A stretch of DNA of 8,558 bases from Gammaproteobacteria bacterium (GTDB lineage Bacteria; Pseudomonadota; Gammaproteobacteria; Steroidobacterales; Woeseiaceae), in contig DAOWGY010000045.1 of NCBI GenBank assembly GCA_030641695.1, forward strand, positions 1 through 8,558, given 5' to 3'. Shown here piece by piece: positions 1-6,278 of this stretch. Positions within the stretch are counted from its first letter, which is position 1. Each line of letters opens with the position of its first letter. Made by a program: the position numbers and the translations under genes. The notes under the pieces are model-generated. The model searched no databases. It was not told the DNA's origin and was given only the letters and a program-made list of their open reading frames with translations.

Positions 1-35
1 CCCATGGTTCCATAATCGAGAAAAACGGCTTTCAT
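1..35 (-). CDS. Probable D-2-hydroxyacid dehydrogenase (N-terminal fragment)
   Basis: The reverse strand reads ATG at 35-33 followed by MKAVFLDYGTMG and runs off the left edge. This opening (Met-Lys-Ala-Val-Phe-Leu-Asp-Tyr) resembles the first beta strand of gammaproteobacterial D-2-hydroxyacid (glycerate-type) dehydrogenases, which are NAD(P)-dependent cytosolic oxidoreductases. Only about 11 residues are visible, so no catalytic or nucleotide-binding motif can be checked and the call rests on resemblance of the start alone. No strong ribosome-binding site is visible. A TAATAT hexamer on the minus strand (bases 61-56) could be its -10 element, but no convincing -35 lies upstream because that space is occupied by a REP palindrome. 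The gene is divergent from the YcgN-family gene. Confidence 0.45.
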   Translation of the reverse strand, partial: MKAVFLDYGTM

Positions 36-74
36 CGGAAATTAGGTTACTCTGAATATTACGACAAGGGCCAA

Positions 75-166
75 TCGCGCTTCGAGAAGCGCTCCAACAA
101 ATATGGACTAATCGCGTTTCGAGAAGCGCTCCAACGACCACTGTTGGAGCGCTTCTCGAAGCGCGA
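75..166. repeat. REP-like palindrome cluster 1 (three copies)
   Basis: Three copies of a 24-25 bp element: reverse orientation at 75-99 and 112-135, forward at 142-166. Forward form: a TGTTGGAG head, then an imperfect palindrome GCGCTTC-TC-GAAGCGC, then GA. The conserved GGAG-type head next to a short stem matches the layout of repetitive extragenic palindromes in Pseudomonas and relatives. Copy 112-135 has T in place of C in one stem arm (GCGTTTC), which still allows a G-T wobble pair. The cluster fills the gap between two divergent genes, so any promoter for either must lie within or between the repeats. No REP-associated (RAYT) transposase is in the window. Confidence 0.85.
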
Positions 167-179
167 CCTGCCACAAACG

Positions 180-614
180 ATGAACGATCAATTCTGGAAA
201 CGCAAATCGCTGTCCGAGATGACGCCCGACGAGTGGGAGTCGCTCTGCGACGGCTGTGCGCTGTGCTGCATGCATAAGATCGAGGACGAGGACACGGGTG
301 AGGTTTTCTACACTGATCTCGCTTGCCGGCTGCTCGACCTTGAGACCTGTCGTTGCACGGACTACGCGAATCGTGCGAAAGAAGTCGCCGACTGCCTCGT
401 GCTGACGGCCGACGATCCGGAACCTTATAACTGGTTACCGGCAAGTTGTGCGTATCGTCGTCTCGCAAACGGTCAGGAACTCGCGGACTGGCACCCACTG
501 ATTTCCGGCCGGCCGGAGTCCGTGCATGAAGCGGGAATTTCAATGCAGGGAAAAATGGAATCCGAGAATGATACTGATCAATGGACCGTACTAAGGAGCC
601 TCAGTAGTGACTGA
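180..614 (+). CDS. YcgN family cysteine cluster protein (UPF0260)
   Basis: A 144-aa soluble protein matching E. coli YcgN along most of its length, for example SLSEMTPDEWESLCDGC near the N-terminus and ASCAYR plus WHPLISG in the second half. The family is part of the YkgJ-type zinc or iron chelating cysteine-cluster proteins; its biochemical role is not established. Visible cysteines are C23, C26, C29, C30, C49, C57, C59, C72 and C90, the spacing expected for a metal-binding cluster. I chose ATG at 180 because family members start at this point. An in-frame TTG at 144 lies inside a REP palindrome and would add REP-encoded residues. No clear Shine-Dalgarno precedes ATG 180. The 3' end overlaps the next gene by 8 nt, so the two are probably co-transcribed and translationally coupled. 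Confidence 0.9.
   Translation: MNDQFWKRKSLSEMTPDEWESLCDGCALCCMHKIEDEDTGEVFYTDLACRLLDLETCRCTDYANRAKEVADCLVLTADDPEPYNWLPASCAYRRLANGQELADWHPLISGRPESVHEAGISMQGKMESENDTDQWTVLRSLSSD
593..598 (+). promoter_or_regulatory. Shine-Dalgarno for the GTG start at 607
   Basis: AAGGAG lies 8 nt before GTG 607, inside the last codons of the YcgN-family gene. It settles the GTG start of the flavoprotein gene and fits translational coupling across the 8-nt overlap. Confidence 0.75.
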
Positions 615-1281
615 CTACCCGACGATTCCGCTCGAGAGCTACCACGAGTACCCCGTTGACGAGATGCGGGAGCGCGTAGAAGCGTTTTACGCCAACATCG
701 CGAGACGCCGCACTGTTCGCGAGTTCTCCGATCGACCCGTACCGCGCGACATCATCGAGACCGCATTGAAGGCAGCAGGCACGGCGCCGAGCGGGGCGAA
801 CCTGCAGCCGTGGCATTTCGTTGTCGTGAGCAGTGCAGAGACCAAGAAAAAAATACGTGAGGCGGCGGAAATCGAGGAACGCGAATTCTACGAGCATCGT
901 GCATCACCCGAGTGGCTCGCCGCGCTCGAACAACTTGGCACGGACTCGAACAAGCCATTTCTCGAAACGGCGCCATACCTGATTGCGGTATTCCTGCAAA
1001 AGTACGGGTATCTCCAGGATGGCCGCAAAGTGAAGCATTACTATCCGACGGAATCGACCGGGCTCGCAACGGGCATGCTGATTACCGCTTTACACCAGGC
1101 GGGGCTCGCTACCCTGACACACACGCCCAGCCCAATGAAGTTCCTGAACGAAATTCTCGGCCGGCCAAGCAGCGAGCGGCCGTTCCTGCTACTGGTCGTG
1201 GGTTATCCCGCCGAAGATGCGAGGGTGCCGGATATAAAGCGCAAGGAACTCGCCGAGTTCACTACCTTCATCGAAGACTAG
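607..1281 (+). CDS. Nitroreductase-fold flavoprotein, iodotyrosine deiodinase-like
   Basis: A 224-aa FMN-dependent nitroreductase-superfamily protein whose closest recognisable relative is iodotyrosine deiodinase (IYD), which reductively removes halogen from halotyrosines. FMN-contact regions are visible: RRRTVR (33-38), TAPSGANLQPW (59-69), THTP (171-174) and the C-terminal VGYP...VPDIKRK (198-213). Between KIR (82-84) and TAP (121-123) it aligns to human IYD as I recall it without a gap. The three lid residues that hold the substrate zwitterion in human IYD (Glu157, Tyr161, Lys182) fall on E91, Y95 and K116. The vertebrate N-terminal membrane anchor is absent, as in other bacterial members, so the protein should be cytosolic and dimeric. 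The GTG start is supported by AAGGAG 8 nt upstream. The native substrate is unknown; a general nitro- or quinone-reductase activity remains possible. Confidence 0.85.
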   Translation: MTDYPTIPLESYHEYPVDEMRERVEAFYANIARRRTVREFSDRPVPRDIIETALKAAGTAPSGANLQPWHFVVVSSAETKKKIREAAEIEEREFYEHRASPEWLAALEQLGTDSNKPFLETAPYLIAVFLQKYGYLQDGRKVKHYYPTESTGLATGMLITALHQAGLATLTHTPSPMKFLNEILGRPSSERPFLLLVVGYPAEDARVPDIKRKELAEFTTFIED

Positions 1282-1287
1282 TCGAAA

Positions 1288-1390
1288 TCGCGCTTCGAGA
1301 AGCGCTCCAACGATGGGAATCTGTTGGAGCGCTTCTCGAAGCGCGACCTACTGAAGCGCTTCAACTGTTGGAGCGGTTCTTGAACCGCGA
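1288..1390. repeat. REP-like palindrome cluster 2 in a convergent gap
   Basis: Copies at 1288-1311 (reverse), 1322-1346 (forward) and 1366-1390 (forward), plus a leftover palindrome TGAAGCGCTTCA at 1352-1363. The first two carry the GCGCTTC/GAAGCGC stem; the third carries GCGGTTC/GAACCGC, a paired change that preserves the stem. The cluster fills the whole space between the convergent flavoprotein gene and ppc. The last copy ends one base before the ppc stop codon (complement of 1391-1393). Inverted copies 1 and 2 could fold together in RNA from either side and may stabilise 3' ends or assist termination, but there is no U-tract, so a classical intrinsic terminator is not evident. Confidence 0.85.
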
Positions 1391-4132
1391 TTAGCCGGTG
1401 TTTTGTAGTCCCTGTGCGATGCCGTTGATACTTGCGAGCAGTGCTTCGAAAAGCTGCGGGTCTTCGTAGTTGGACTCACGCCAGCGGCGCAGTAAATCCA
1501 CCTGCATCAGGCTCATGGGGTCGACATACGGATTGCGCAGCATGATCGCACGTTGCAGCGTGATGTCTCCCTCGAGCAGCGCTTCGTGCCCGGAATATTC
1601 GAGAATCAGATCGCGCGTCAGATCGTACTCTTGCTTGATCAGCGGAAAAAACTCCTCGTGCAGGTCGCCGGCAAGCTCGGAGTAAAGTTTGGCGATGCCG
1701 AGATCCGCCTTGGCGAGCACCATCTCGGCGTCCGCTGTGAGTGCTCGCATGAAATACCATTCGTAGAACATGCTGCGGAACGCGCCCGCATCGAATTGTT
1801 CGACGGCCTTCGCAAGCCCCGTGCCGATACCGTACCAGCCAGGCAGGACGAAGCGCGCCTGCGTCCAGGCGAACACCCACGGAATGGCGCGTAGCGCGTC
1901 GATTCCGCTTTTGGACGAGCGTGCCGCAGGCCGCGAGCCGATGCGCATGCGCTCGATCAGGTCTATCGGTGTGGCCTGCCTGAAATACTCGTAGAACCCG
2001 GGTGTCTCGTAGATAAGTTTACGGTAAGCCTTGCGGCTTTCATCGGCGATGATGTCCATCATCGCGTGCCATTCGGGTTCGTCGTTGCCACGGTGTCGCG
2101 GCATCGCAGTCGCGAGGGCCAGTGAGCCGACGACCTGCTCCAGCGTACGTAATGCGATGCCGCGCAGGCCGTATTTCTCATTGATGATCTCGCCCTGCTC
2201 GGTAACGCGCAGGCGGCCGTTTACCGTACCGGGCGGCGCGCCGAGCACGGCTACGTGGGTTTTGCTGCCGCCACGACTGATCGTGCCACCGCGATCGTGA
2301 AACAAGGTCAGTTCGACGTCGTGCGCCTCGACGGCCTCGACGAGCGTCTGCTGAGCGTTTTGCAATGCCCAGCGTGCGGATGCGAGCCCGCCGTCCTTGT
2401 TACTGTCCGAATAGCCGATCATGACGGTCTGGCGATAGCCACGTGTCTTAAGGTGCTCGCGGTATAAATTCGTCGACAGCAAGATGTCCATGATCTCGGG
2501 GCCGCGGTCCAGATCATCGACGGTTTCCAGCAGCGGTGCGACGTCCAGCGGCACTTCGCCTTTGCGATTGTGAAGTTCACTCCATTGGCAGAGCAGCAGC
2601 ACCGAGAGAATGTCATCGGCGTCCTGCGTCATGCTGACGATGAAAGGACCTATTGCGCGCTCACCGTACTTGCGTCGGCAAAACGCTATCGCCTGAAATA
2701 CGGCGATGGTCTTGCGCGCGAGTGTGCTCAGGTGCTCCGGTATGCCTTCTCGCGAAACGATGGCGTTAATGATCTTTTTTGTGCGTTCCTCCGGCGGCAT
2801 CTCGAGCCAGTTATCCTCGCCCAGGCACTCGCCGACAACGCGGCGGTGCACATGCGCATCCTGGCGCACGTCGAGCGTGGCTAGGTGGAAGCCGAACGTG
2901 TCGATGCGCCGCAGCAGTCGATTCACCGCAAACAGCCCCGCATGTTCGCCCTTGTTGGCGACGAGACTGTCGTGAATGAGCTGAACGTCGGCACGGAACT
3001 GCGCGACCTTCTCGTACGGGAACAAATCGTCATCGAAGGTCGACTGCAAGCGCTGCTGAACCAGGCGCAGGAAGACACGATACGGCATGTCGCGATGACG
3101 CGATGGAACCGCGTGATAGGCGTTCGGAAATACACCTTGATAATGTTTTAACACCGCCAGCATCTCGTCGCTGAAGTTTGCACGATCTTCAGCCTGGCTC
3201 AGCTTGGCGGAAAGCGCCCCGCACTCATTGAAGTAAAGGTCCAATATCAGCGAGCGCTGCCGCGCCAGCGTCGAGCGAATGGTTTTCGCGTTGACGTTCG
3301 GATTTCCGTCCATATCGCCGCCGACCCAGGAGGCGAAATTGACAATCGTCGGTATTCGTATGTTGCTGGCCTCATCGCCGTAAATTCGCTGAACGGCATA
3401 CTCAACGTCTTCATAGAATGGCGGTATCGCGCGATACAGCACGTCCGTTAAGAAAAACAGTACGTGTTCGAGTTCGTCGGCGACGGTCATTTGTTCCGAC
3501 GGGTGTTCGTCGGTCTGCCATCCTGTCGTCGCGAGCAGGCGAATGTTGGCGAGCGCCGAAGTGGTTTCCTGGGGCGTCATCATCGGGTTAAGCATGTCGA
3601 CGAGATGCTTCACGATGTTCTGCTCTTTGCGCAATATCGTGCGGCGTGTCGGTTCGGTCGGGTGTGCCGTGAATACCGGTTCGATGTACAGGGAGTTGAT
3701 CAGCGTCTGCAAATCATCGGCACTCATGCCTGACGCCTTTAGCTTGACGAGTGTCTCTTCGGGACCGCCGGGTTGATACCGCTCGACGTCCCTCAGGTAT
3801 TCGCGCCGGCGGCGAATGCGATGCACTTTCTCGGCCGTGTTCACCATCTGGAAATAGGTGGAGAAACTGCGGATGACCTGCAGTGCCATGTCCGGTTCGA
3901 GGTTTTCTACGAGGGCCGCGAGTTCTTCGCCCTCGAGCTCATTATTTTCGCGCCGTCGAATGGACCGCAACCTGGCGTTCTCGACGAATTCGAACAGGTC
4001 ATCGCCGCCTTGTTCGCGTATCAGGTCACCGACAAGCGCGCCCAGCATGCGGACATCGTCGCGCAGTGACTGGTCCTTGTCTTCGAAGGTGATGTCCTGG
4101 CGACGTAATACCTTGTGTGCGCCACTGCCCAT
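1391..4132 (-). CDS. ppc: Phosphoenolpyruvate carboxylase
   Basis: A 913-aa cytosolic enzyme that carboxylates phosphoenolpyruvate with bicarbonate to oxaloacetate, refilling the TCA cycle. Family hallmarks: TAHPTE with catalytic His157, SWVGGDMDGNPNV (268-280), GYSDSNKDGG (573-582, Lys579), FHDRGGTISRGG (611-622), IGSRPA (731-736) and the terminal QNTG. By alignment with the E. coli enzyme, the aspartate-inhibitor residues Arg587, Lys773, Arg832 and Asn881 correspond to R620, K808, R866 and N911, so feedback inhibition by aspartate is likely retained. The residue before the loop arginine is Asp613 where E. coli has Gly. It is about 30 residues longer than E. coli Ppc, partly from an N-terminal extension. 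The start is ATG with only a weak AAGA upstream. yajQ ends 17 nt ahead, so the two are probably one operon. Confidence 0.97.
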   Translation of the reverse strand: MGSGAHKVLRRQDITFEDKDQSLRDDVRMLGALVGDLIREQGGDDLFEFVENARLRSIRRRENNELEGEELAALVENLEPDMALQVIRSFSTYFQMVNTAEKVHRIRRRREYLRDVERYQPGGPEETLVKLKASGMSADDLQTLINSLYIEPVFTAHPTEPTRRTILRKEQNIVKHLVDMLNPMMTPQETTSALANIRLLATTGWQTDEHPSEQMTVADELEHVLFFLTDVLYRAIPPFYEDVEYAVQRIYGDEASNIRIPTIVNFASWVGGDMDGNPNVNAKTIRSTLARQRSLILDLYFNECGALSAKLSQAEDRANFSDEMLAVLKHYQGVFPNAYHAVPSRHRDMPYRVFLRLVQQRLQSTFDDDLFPYEKVAQFRADVQLIHDSLVANKGEHAGLFAVNRLLRRIDTFGFHLATLDVRQDAHVHRRVVGECLGEDNWLEMPPEERTKKIINAIVSREGIPEHLSTLARKTIAVFQAIAFCRRKYGERAIGPFIVSMTQDADDILSVLLLCQWSELHNRKGEVPLDVAPLLETVDDLDRGPEIMDILLSTNLYREHLKTRGYRQTVMIGYSDSNKDGGLASARWALQNAQQTLVEAVEAHDVELTLFHDRGGTISRGGSKTHVAVLGAPPGTVNGRLRVTEQGEIINEKYGLRGIALRTLEQVVGSLALATAMPRHRGNDEPEWHAMMDIIADESRKAYRKLIYETPGFYEYFRQATPIDLIERMRIGSRPAARSSKSGIDALRAIPWVFAWTQARFVLPGWYGIGTGLAKAVEQFDAGAFRSMFYEWYFMRALTADAEMVLAKADLGIAKLYSELAGDLHEEFFPLIKQEYDLTRDLILEYSGHEALLEGDITLQRAIMLRNPYVDPMSLMQVDLLRRWRESNYEDPQLFEALLASINGIAQGLQNTG

Positions 4133-4149
4133 GATTTCTTAGATAGGTC

Positions 4150-4632
4150 TCAGTCGCGGAAGTTTTCGTATTGCAACGGCAGGTCGACGTCGGTCTCCTT
4201 GAGGAGGCGTATCGTTGCCTGCAGATCGTCACGCTTTTTGCCGCTCACTCGCAGCTTATCCCCCTGAATCGCCGTCTGCACCTTGATTTTGCTGTTCTTG
4301 ACGGTTTTGACGAGTTTTCGTGCGAGTTCGGACTCGATGCCGCGGCGCAGAATGACATTCTGGCGCGCCTCGCTGCCCGTAATTTCGGGCTCCTGCTCGT
4401 CGAGACAGCCGATGTCGACACCGCGCTTTGCGAGCTTCTGGCGCAGGATGTCCATCATCTGCTGCAACTGAAAGTCACTCTGCGACGTTAACGTAATGAG
4501 CTGGGCGTCGAGTTCGAATTTCGAACCCGTGCCTTTGAAATCGAAGCGGGTGTGTACCTCGCGATTAGCCTGATCCACTGCATTGGCGGCTTCGTGAGCA
4601 TCAAAATCACTGACAACGTCAAACGATGGCAT
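4150..4632 (-). CDS. yajQ: YajQ family nucleotide-binding protein
   Basis: A 160-aa protein with the full YajQ (UPF0234) signature: MPSFDVVSDFD at the start, NAVDQA (17-22), RFDFKG (29-34), the mid-region ITLTSQSDFQLQQ (46-58), then QGDKLRVSGKKRDDLQ (123-138) and the C-terminal PLQYENFRD. The family has two ferredoxin-like domains and binds nucleotides. Some members in Xanthomonas and Pseudomonas bind cyclic di-GMP and act with transcription factors; whether this one does cannot be told from sequence. ATG at 4632 is preceded by AGGA with 7 nt spacing, and that Shine-Dalgarno overlaps the stop codon of the upstream 107-aa gene, which ends 9 nt before. Length is as expected for the family. Confidence 0.95.
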   Translation of the reverse strand: MPSFDVVSDFDAHEAANAVDQANREVHTRFDFKGTGSKFELDAQLITLTSQSDFQLQQMMDILRQKLAKRGVDIGCLDEQEPEITGSEARQNVILRRGIESELARKLVKTVKNSKIKVQTAIQGDKLRVSGKKRDDLQATIRLLKETDVDLPLQYENFRD

Positions 4633-4639
4633 GGCTGTG

Positions 4640-4643
4640 TCCT
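4640..4643 (-). promoter_or_regulatory. Shine-Dalgarno of yajQ overlapping the upstream stop codon
   Basis: On the minus strand AGGA is placed 7 nt before the yajQ ATG and shares bases with the TAG stop (complement of 4642-4644) of the preceding gene. This arrangement suggests translational coupling within the three-gene minus-strand operon. Confidence 0.6.
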
Positions 4644-4965
4644 ACCCCTCGAATTGCTTGCGGTGTTTTCTTACGAGTTCGAGAAATTGCGGCGTCAGGC
4701 CCGTGTCTTCGTAGACAGGATCGCCAAACTCGTCTTCGCGGATCACCTTTTCGCCAGGTACGTAGGGAATCGCGGCTTCGACCTGTTCAATCGCGGCAGA
4801 CAGGAGGTCCGTAATGATGCGCTCGTGATCGGTACCGGGAAACAGGTCGGCGAGCGCATGCAGGCACGCGGCATCCTCAACGGACAGATGGACGTTGTAA
4901 GTCTCGCTGGTCCTGGTGGGGTTTTCGGCGTTCGCCCAGTCGTCGAGTAATGATTTGAAGGTCAT
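4642..4965 (-). CDS. Small conserved protein, 'type 1 pili tip component'-like
   Basis: A 107-aa acidic protein starting MTFKSLLDDW. Residues 24-66 (from YNVHLSVEDAACLHALADLFPG through the LLSAAIEQVE helix) look like a short strand plus helices of a ribbon-helix-helix type or similar small fold. The C-terminal half carries PYVPGEKVI, GDPVYEDTG and TPQFLELVRKHR. Closely similar proteins in Pseudomonas and relatives have, as I recall, been labelled 'type 1 pili tip component', a name that appears unsupported: there is no signal peptide, no pilin features and no chaperone-usher genes nearby. The start has GAGAAG 6 nt upstream. The reading frame stays open far upstream, but homologous sequence begins at this Met and the upstream part is of shadow composition. 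It heads an operon with yajQ and ppc; function unknown. Confidence 0.8.
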   Translation of the reverse strand: MTFKSLLDDWANAENPTRTSETYNVHLSVEDAACLHALADLFPGTDHERIITDLLSAAIEQVEAAIPYVPGEKVIREDEFGDPVYEDTGLTPQFLELVRKHRKQFEG

Positions 4966-5094
4966 CTTGGTCTTCTCGAGCGGAGGTGTGCCCGGCGTCG
5001 CGACAATAGCAAAAACTCGTGAGGCCGCCCAGTAACAGGGGCTGCCGGCCATGGCCCCGGGTTGCAGAATAAAACGACAGTCGGCCCGGGTACA

Positions 5095-5118
5095 GTCCCG
5101 GTCCGCACGACCAGGGAC
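5095..5118 (+). promoter_or_regulatory. Hairpin covering the probable ribosome-binding site
   Basis: GTCCCGGTC (5095-5103) pairs with GACC-A-GGGAC (5109-5118) around a CGCAC loop: nine base pairs with one bulged A (5113). The AGGGA that serves as the only visible Shine-Dalgarno for the gene at 5127 (5113-5117) lies inside the 3' arm, so the folded mRNA would hide it. This suggests translational control, but no ligand or known riboswitch class is recognised. Confidence 0.4.
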
Positions 5119-5126
5119 GGATCGTG

Positions 5127-6134
5127 ATGTCAGTTTCAACAGCAAGCGTCGAGTTGTCGCTCGCCAGCAGCGGCGTGGACGCCGCCATGGCAACGCAGCC
5201 ACCGCAGGTACACCGACTTTACCGGCAGCTGCAGCTTGCCGGCGCGGAGCCGGTGTTGCCCGATCAGGCTCCCGCTGAGACCTATTTGCTCGTTGGCGAC
5301 AGTGACAATGGCGATCGATACTGGGCTGAGCTGTGGAAATACAGGGCGGTACCAAAGGTACATACCGCGTTCGGTGGCCTGGTGATACCTCAGTGTCCGC
5401 TGTTATCCGCTGAACGCGCGCGGGCGGTCGTGTCGCCCGTCGGACTGCAGGTACCTGTGGAGTCCGCATGGGTGACGATGCGCATTGACCTGACACGCTT
5501 CGTTCGTCCGAACGGGGTGCTGAATGAGCAGGCGCTGCAACGCTCGCTCGAGACCTGCGTCGATGTGGGCGATAAGCTGCACGATGTGCTGTGCTGGCCG
5601 ACGCCCGACATGCGGCATGACGCATGGCTCAATCGCCGCCTCGCGATCGTCGTTGTGGGGCTTGGAGACCTGCTGCGACTCAAACGCTTCGAGCCCGGCA
5701 GCCACGACAGCCTGCGCTTCCTCAACCAGATGCTGCTGTGGGTGCGCACGACGCTGCAGTCACGTTCGAGAGCGATCGCGACGTGCTCGGAGCAGTTGCC
5801 CGCAATTACGTTGAGCGACCCGAGTCATAATCTTCCTTGCAGCGGCATCCGCGAGGACTGGCGGCGACGCTGGCGGGAAGCCGTGCAAGCAAGTCTCGTG
5901 CAGCATCGAAATCTGCTCGCCCTGTCACCGTGGTCGCTGTTTCCTGCCAATGCACCCGCCGATTTTCGTTACGCGGAATTATTGCCCTTGTTGCGCCATG
6001 CCGATGCCTGTGCGTTCAATAAGACCGTGTCTATTGCGCACTGGAATCTCAAGGAATTCAAATGCTTTCACCAGCGGGCCAAGGCGGTGTTGCAGCAGCG
6101 TGGCGCAACTTCCCTGATTGCAGAGCACGTATGA
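5127..6134 (+). CDS. Ribonucleotide reductase large-subunit-like protein, probably non-catalytic
   Basis: A 335-aa protein I cannot assign to a named family. Its middle and end follow the second half of the ribonucleotide reductase alpha barrel. IDLTRFV (120-126) matches the INLARFV strand. The helix 137-156 ends in LHDVLCW, where reductases have LDNVID. P-T-P then NRRLAIVVVGLGDLLRLKRF (169-188) matches the R-R-x-I-G-x-G-V-x-G-L-A-D-L-L block, and DWRRRWREAV...RNLLALSP (244-268) matches the DW-x-x-LR...RN-x-x-x-x-AIAP block. The substrate-phosphate loop PTGT is replaced by PWSLFP, and no N-x-C-x-E catalytic segment is present. The N-terminal half of the barrel and the C-terminal cysteine tail are missing. 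ATG 5127 has AGGGA 9 nt upstream; GTG 5124 is an alternative. It is divergent from the ppc operon. A regulatory or scaffold role is only a guess. Confidence 0.7.
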   Translation: MSVSTASVELSLASSGVDAAMATQPPQVHRLYRQLQLAGAEPVLPDQAPAETYLLVGDSDNGDRYWAELWKYRAVPKVHTAFGGLVIPQCPLLSAERARAVVSPVGLQVPVESAWVTMRIDLTRFVRPNGVLNEQALQRSLETCVDVGDKLHDVLCWPTPDMRHDAWLNRRLAIVVVGLGDLLRLKRFEPGSHDSLRFLNQMLLWVRTTLQSRSRAIATCSEQLPAITLSDPSHNLPCSGIREDWRRRWREAVQASLVQHRNLLALSPWSLFPANAPADFRYAELLPLLRHADACAFNKTVSIAHWNLKEFKCFHQRAKAVLQQRGATSLIAEHV

Positions 6135-6148
6135 TCTAGGATACGGTC

Positions 6149-6250
6149 TGTTGGAGCGCTTCTTGAATCGCTACTGTTGGAGCGGTTCTCGAACCGCGAG
6201 CGATAGCGGCGGCCGTCAGGCCGCATCGCGCTTCCAGAAGCGCTCCAACA
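6149..6250. repeat. REP cluster 3 with a 76-bp composite inverted-pair element
   Basis: A worn forward copy at 6149-6173 (stem decayed to GCGCTTC...GAATCGC) is followed by a composite: forward REP 6175-6199, linker 6200-6225, reverse REP 6226-6250. The linker folds by itself: GCGAT and ATCGC flank GCGGCC-GTCA-GGCCGC, with AGCG bulged on one side. The same 76-bp composite recurs at 8409-8484 with 72 of 76 positions identical, so it behaves as one unit (a BIME- or REPIN-like element). It occupies the gap between the ribonucleotide reductase-like gene and the permease and ends 28 nt before the permease start. Confidence 0.85.
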
Positions 6251-6278
6251 ATAGCGACTGCGTAATTGAGGGGGCGCG

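Noticed and set aside
144..179. In-frame TTG upstream extension of the YcgN-family gene
   Set aside because: It starts inside a REP palindrome and adds 12 REP-encoded residues with no counterpart in YcgN; ATG 180 fits the family start.
912..1394. 160-aa plus-strand frame overlapping the flavoprotein gene
   Set aside because: Out-of-frame shadow of a clearly conserved gene that ends in the REP cluster; no recognisable domain.
5055..5090. Repeated CCCGGG palindromes in the divergent promoter region
   Set aside because: Short GC-rich palindromes at 5056 and 5085 are expected by chance at this composition, and no matching operator or promoter hexamers could be defined.
4966..5625. Long minus-strand extension of the 107-aa gene to 327 aa
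   Set aside because: The extra residues are Arg/Ala/Pro-rich shadow sequence antisense to the reductase-like gene; recognisable protein begins at the Met at 4965.
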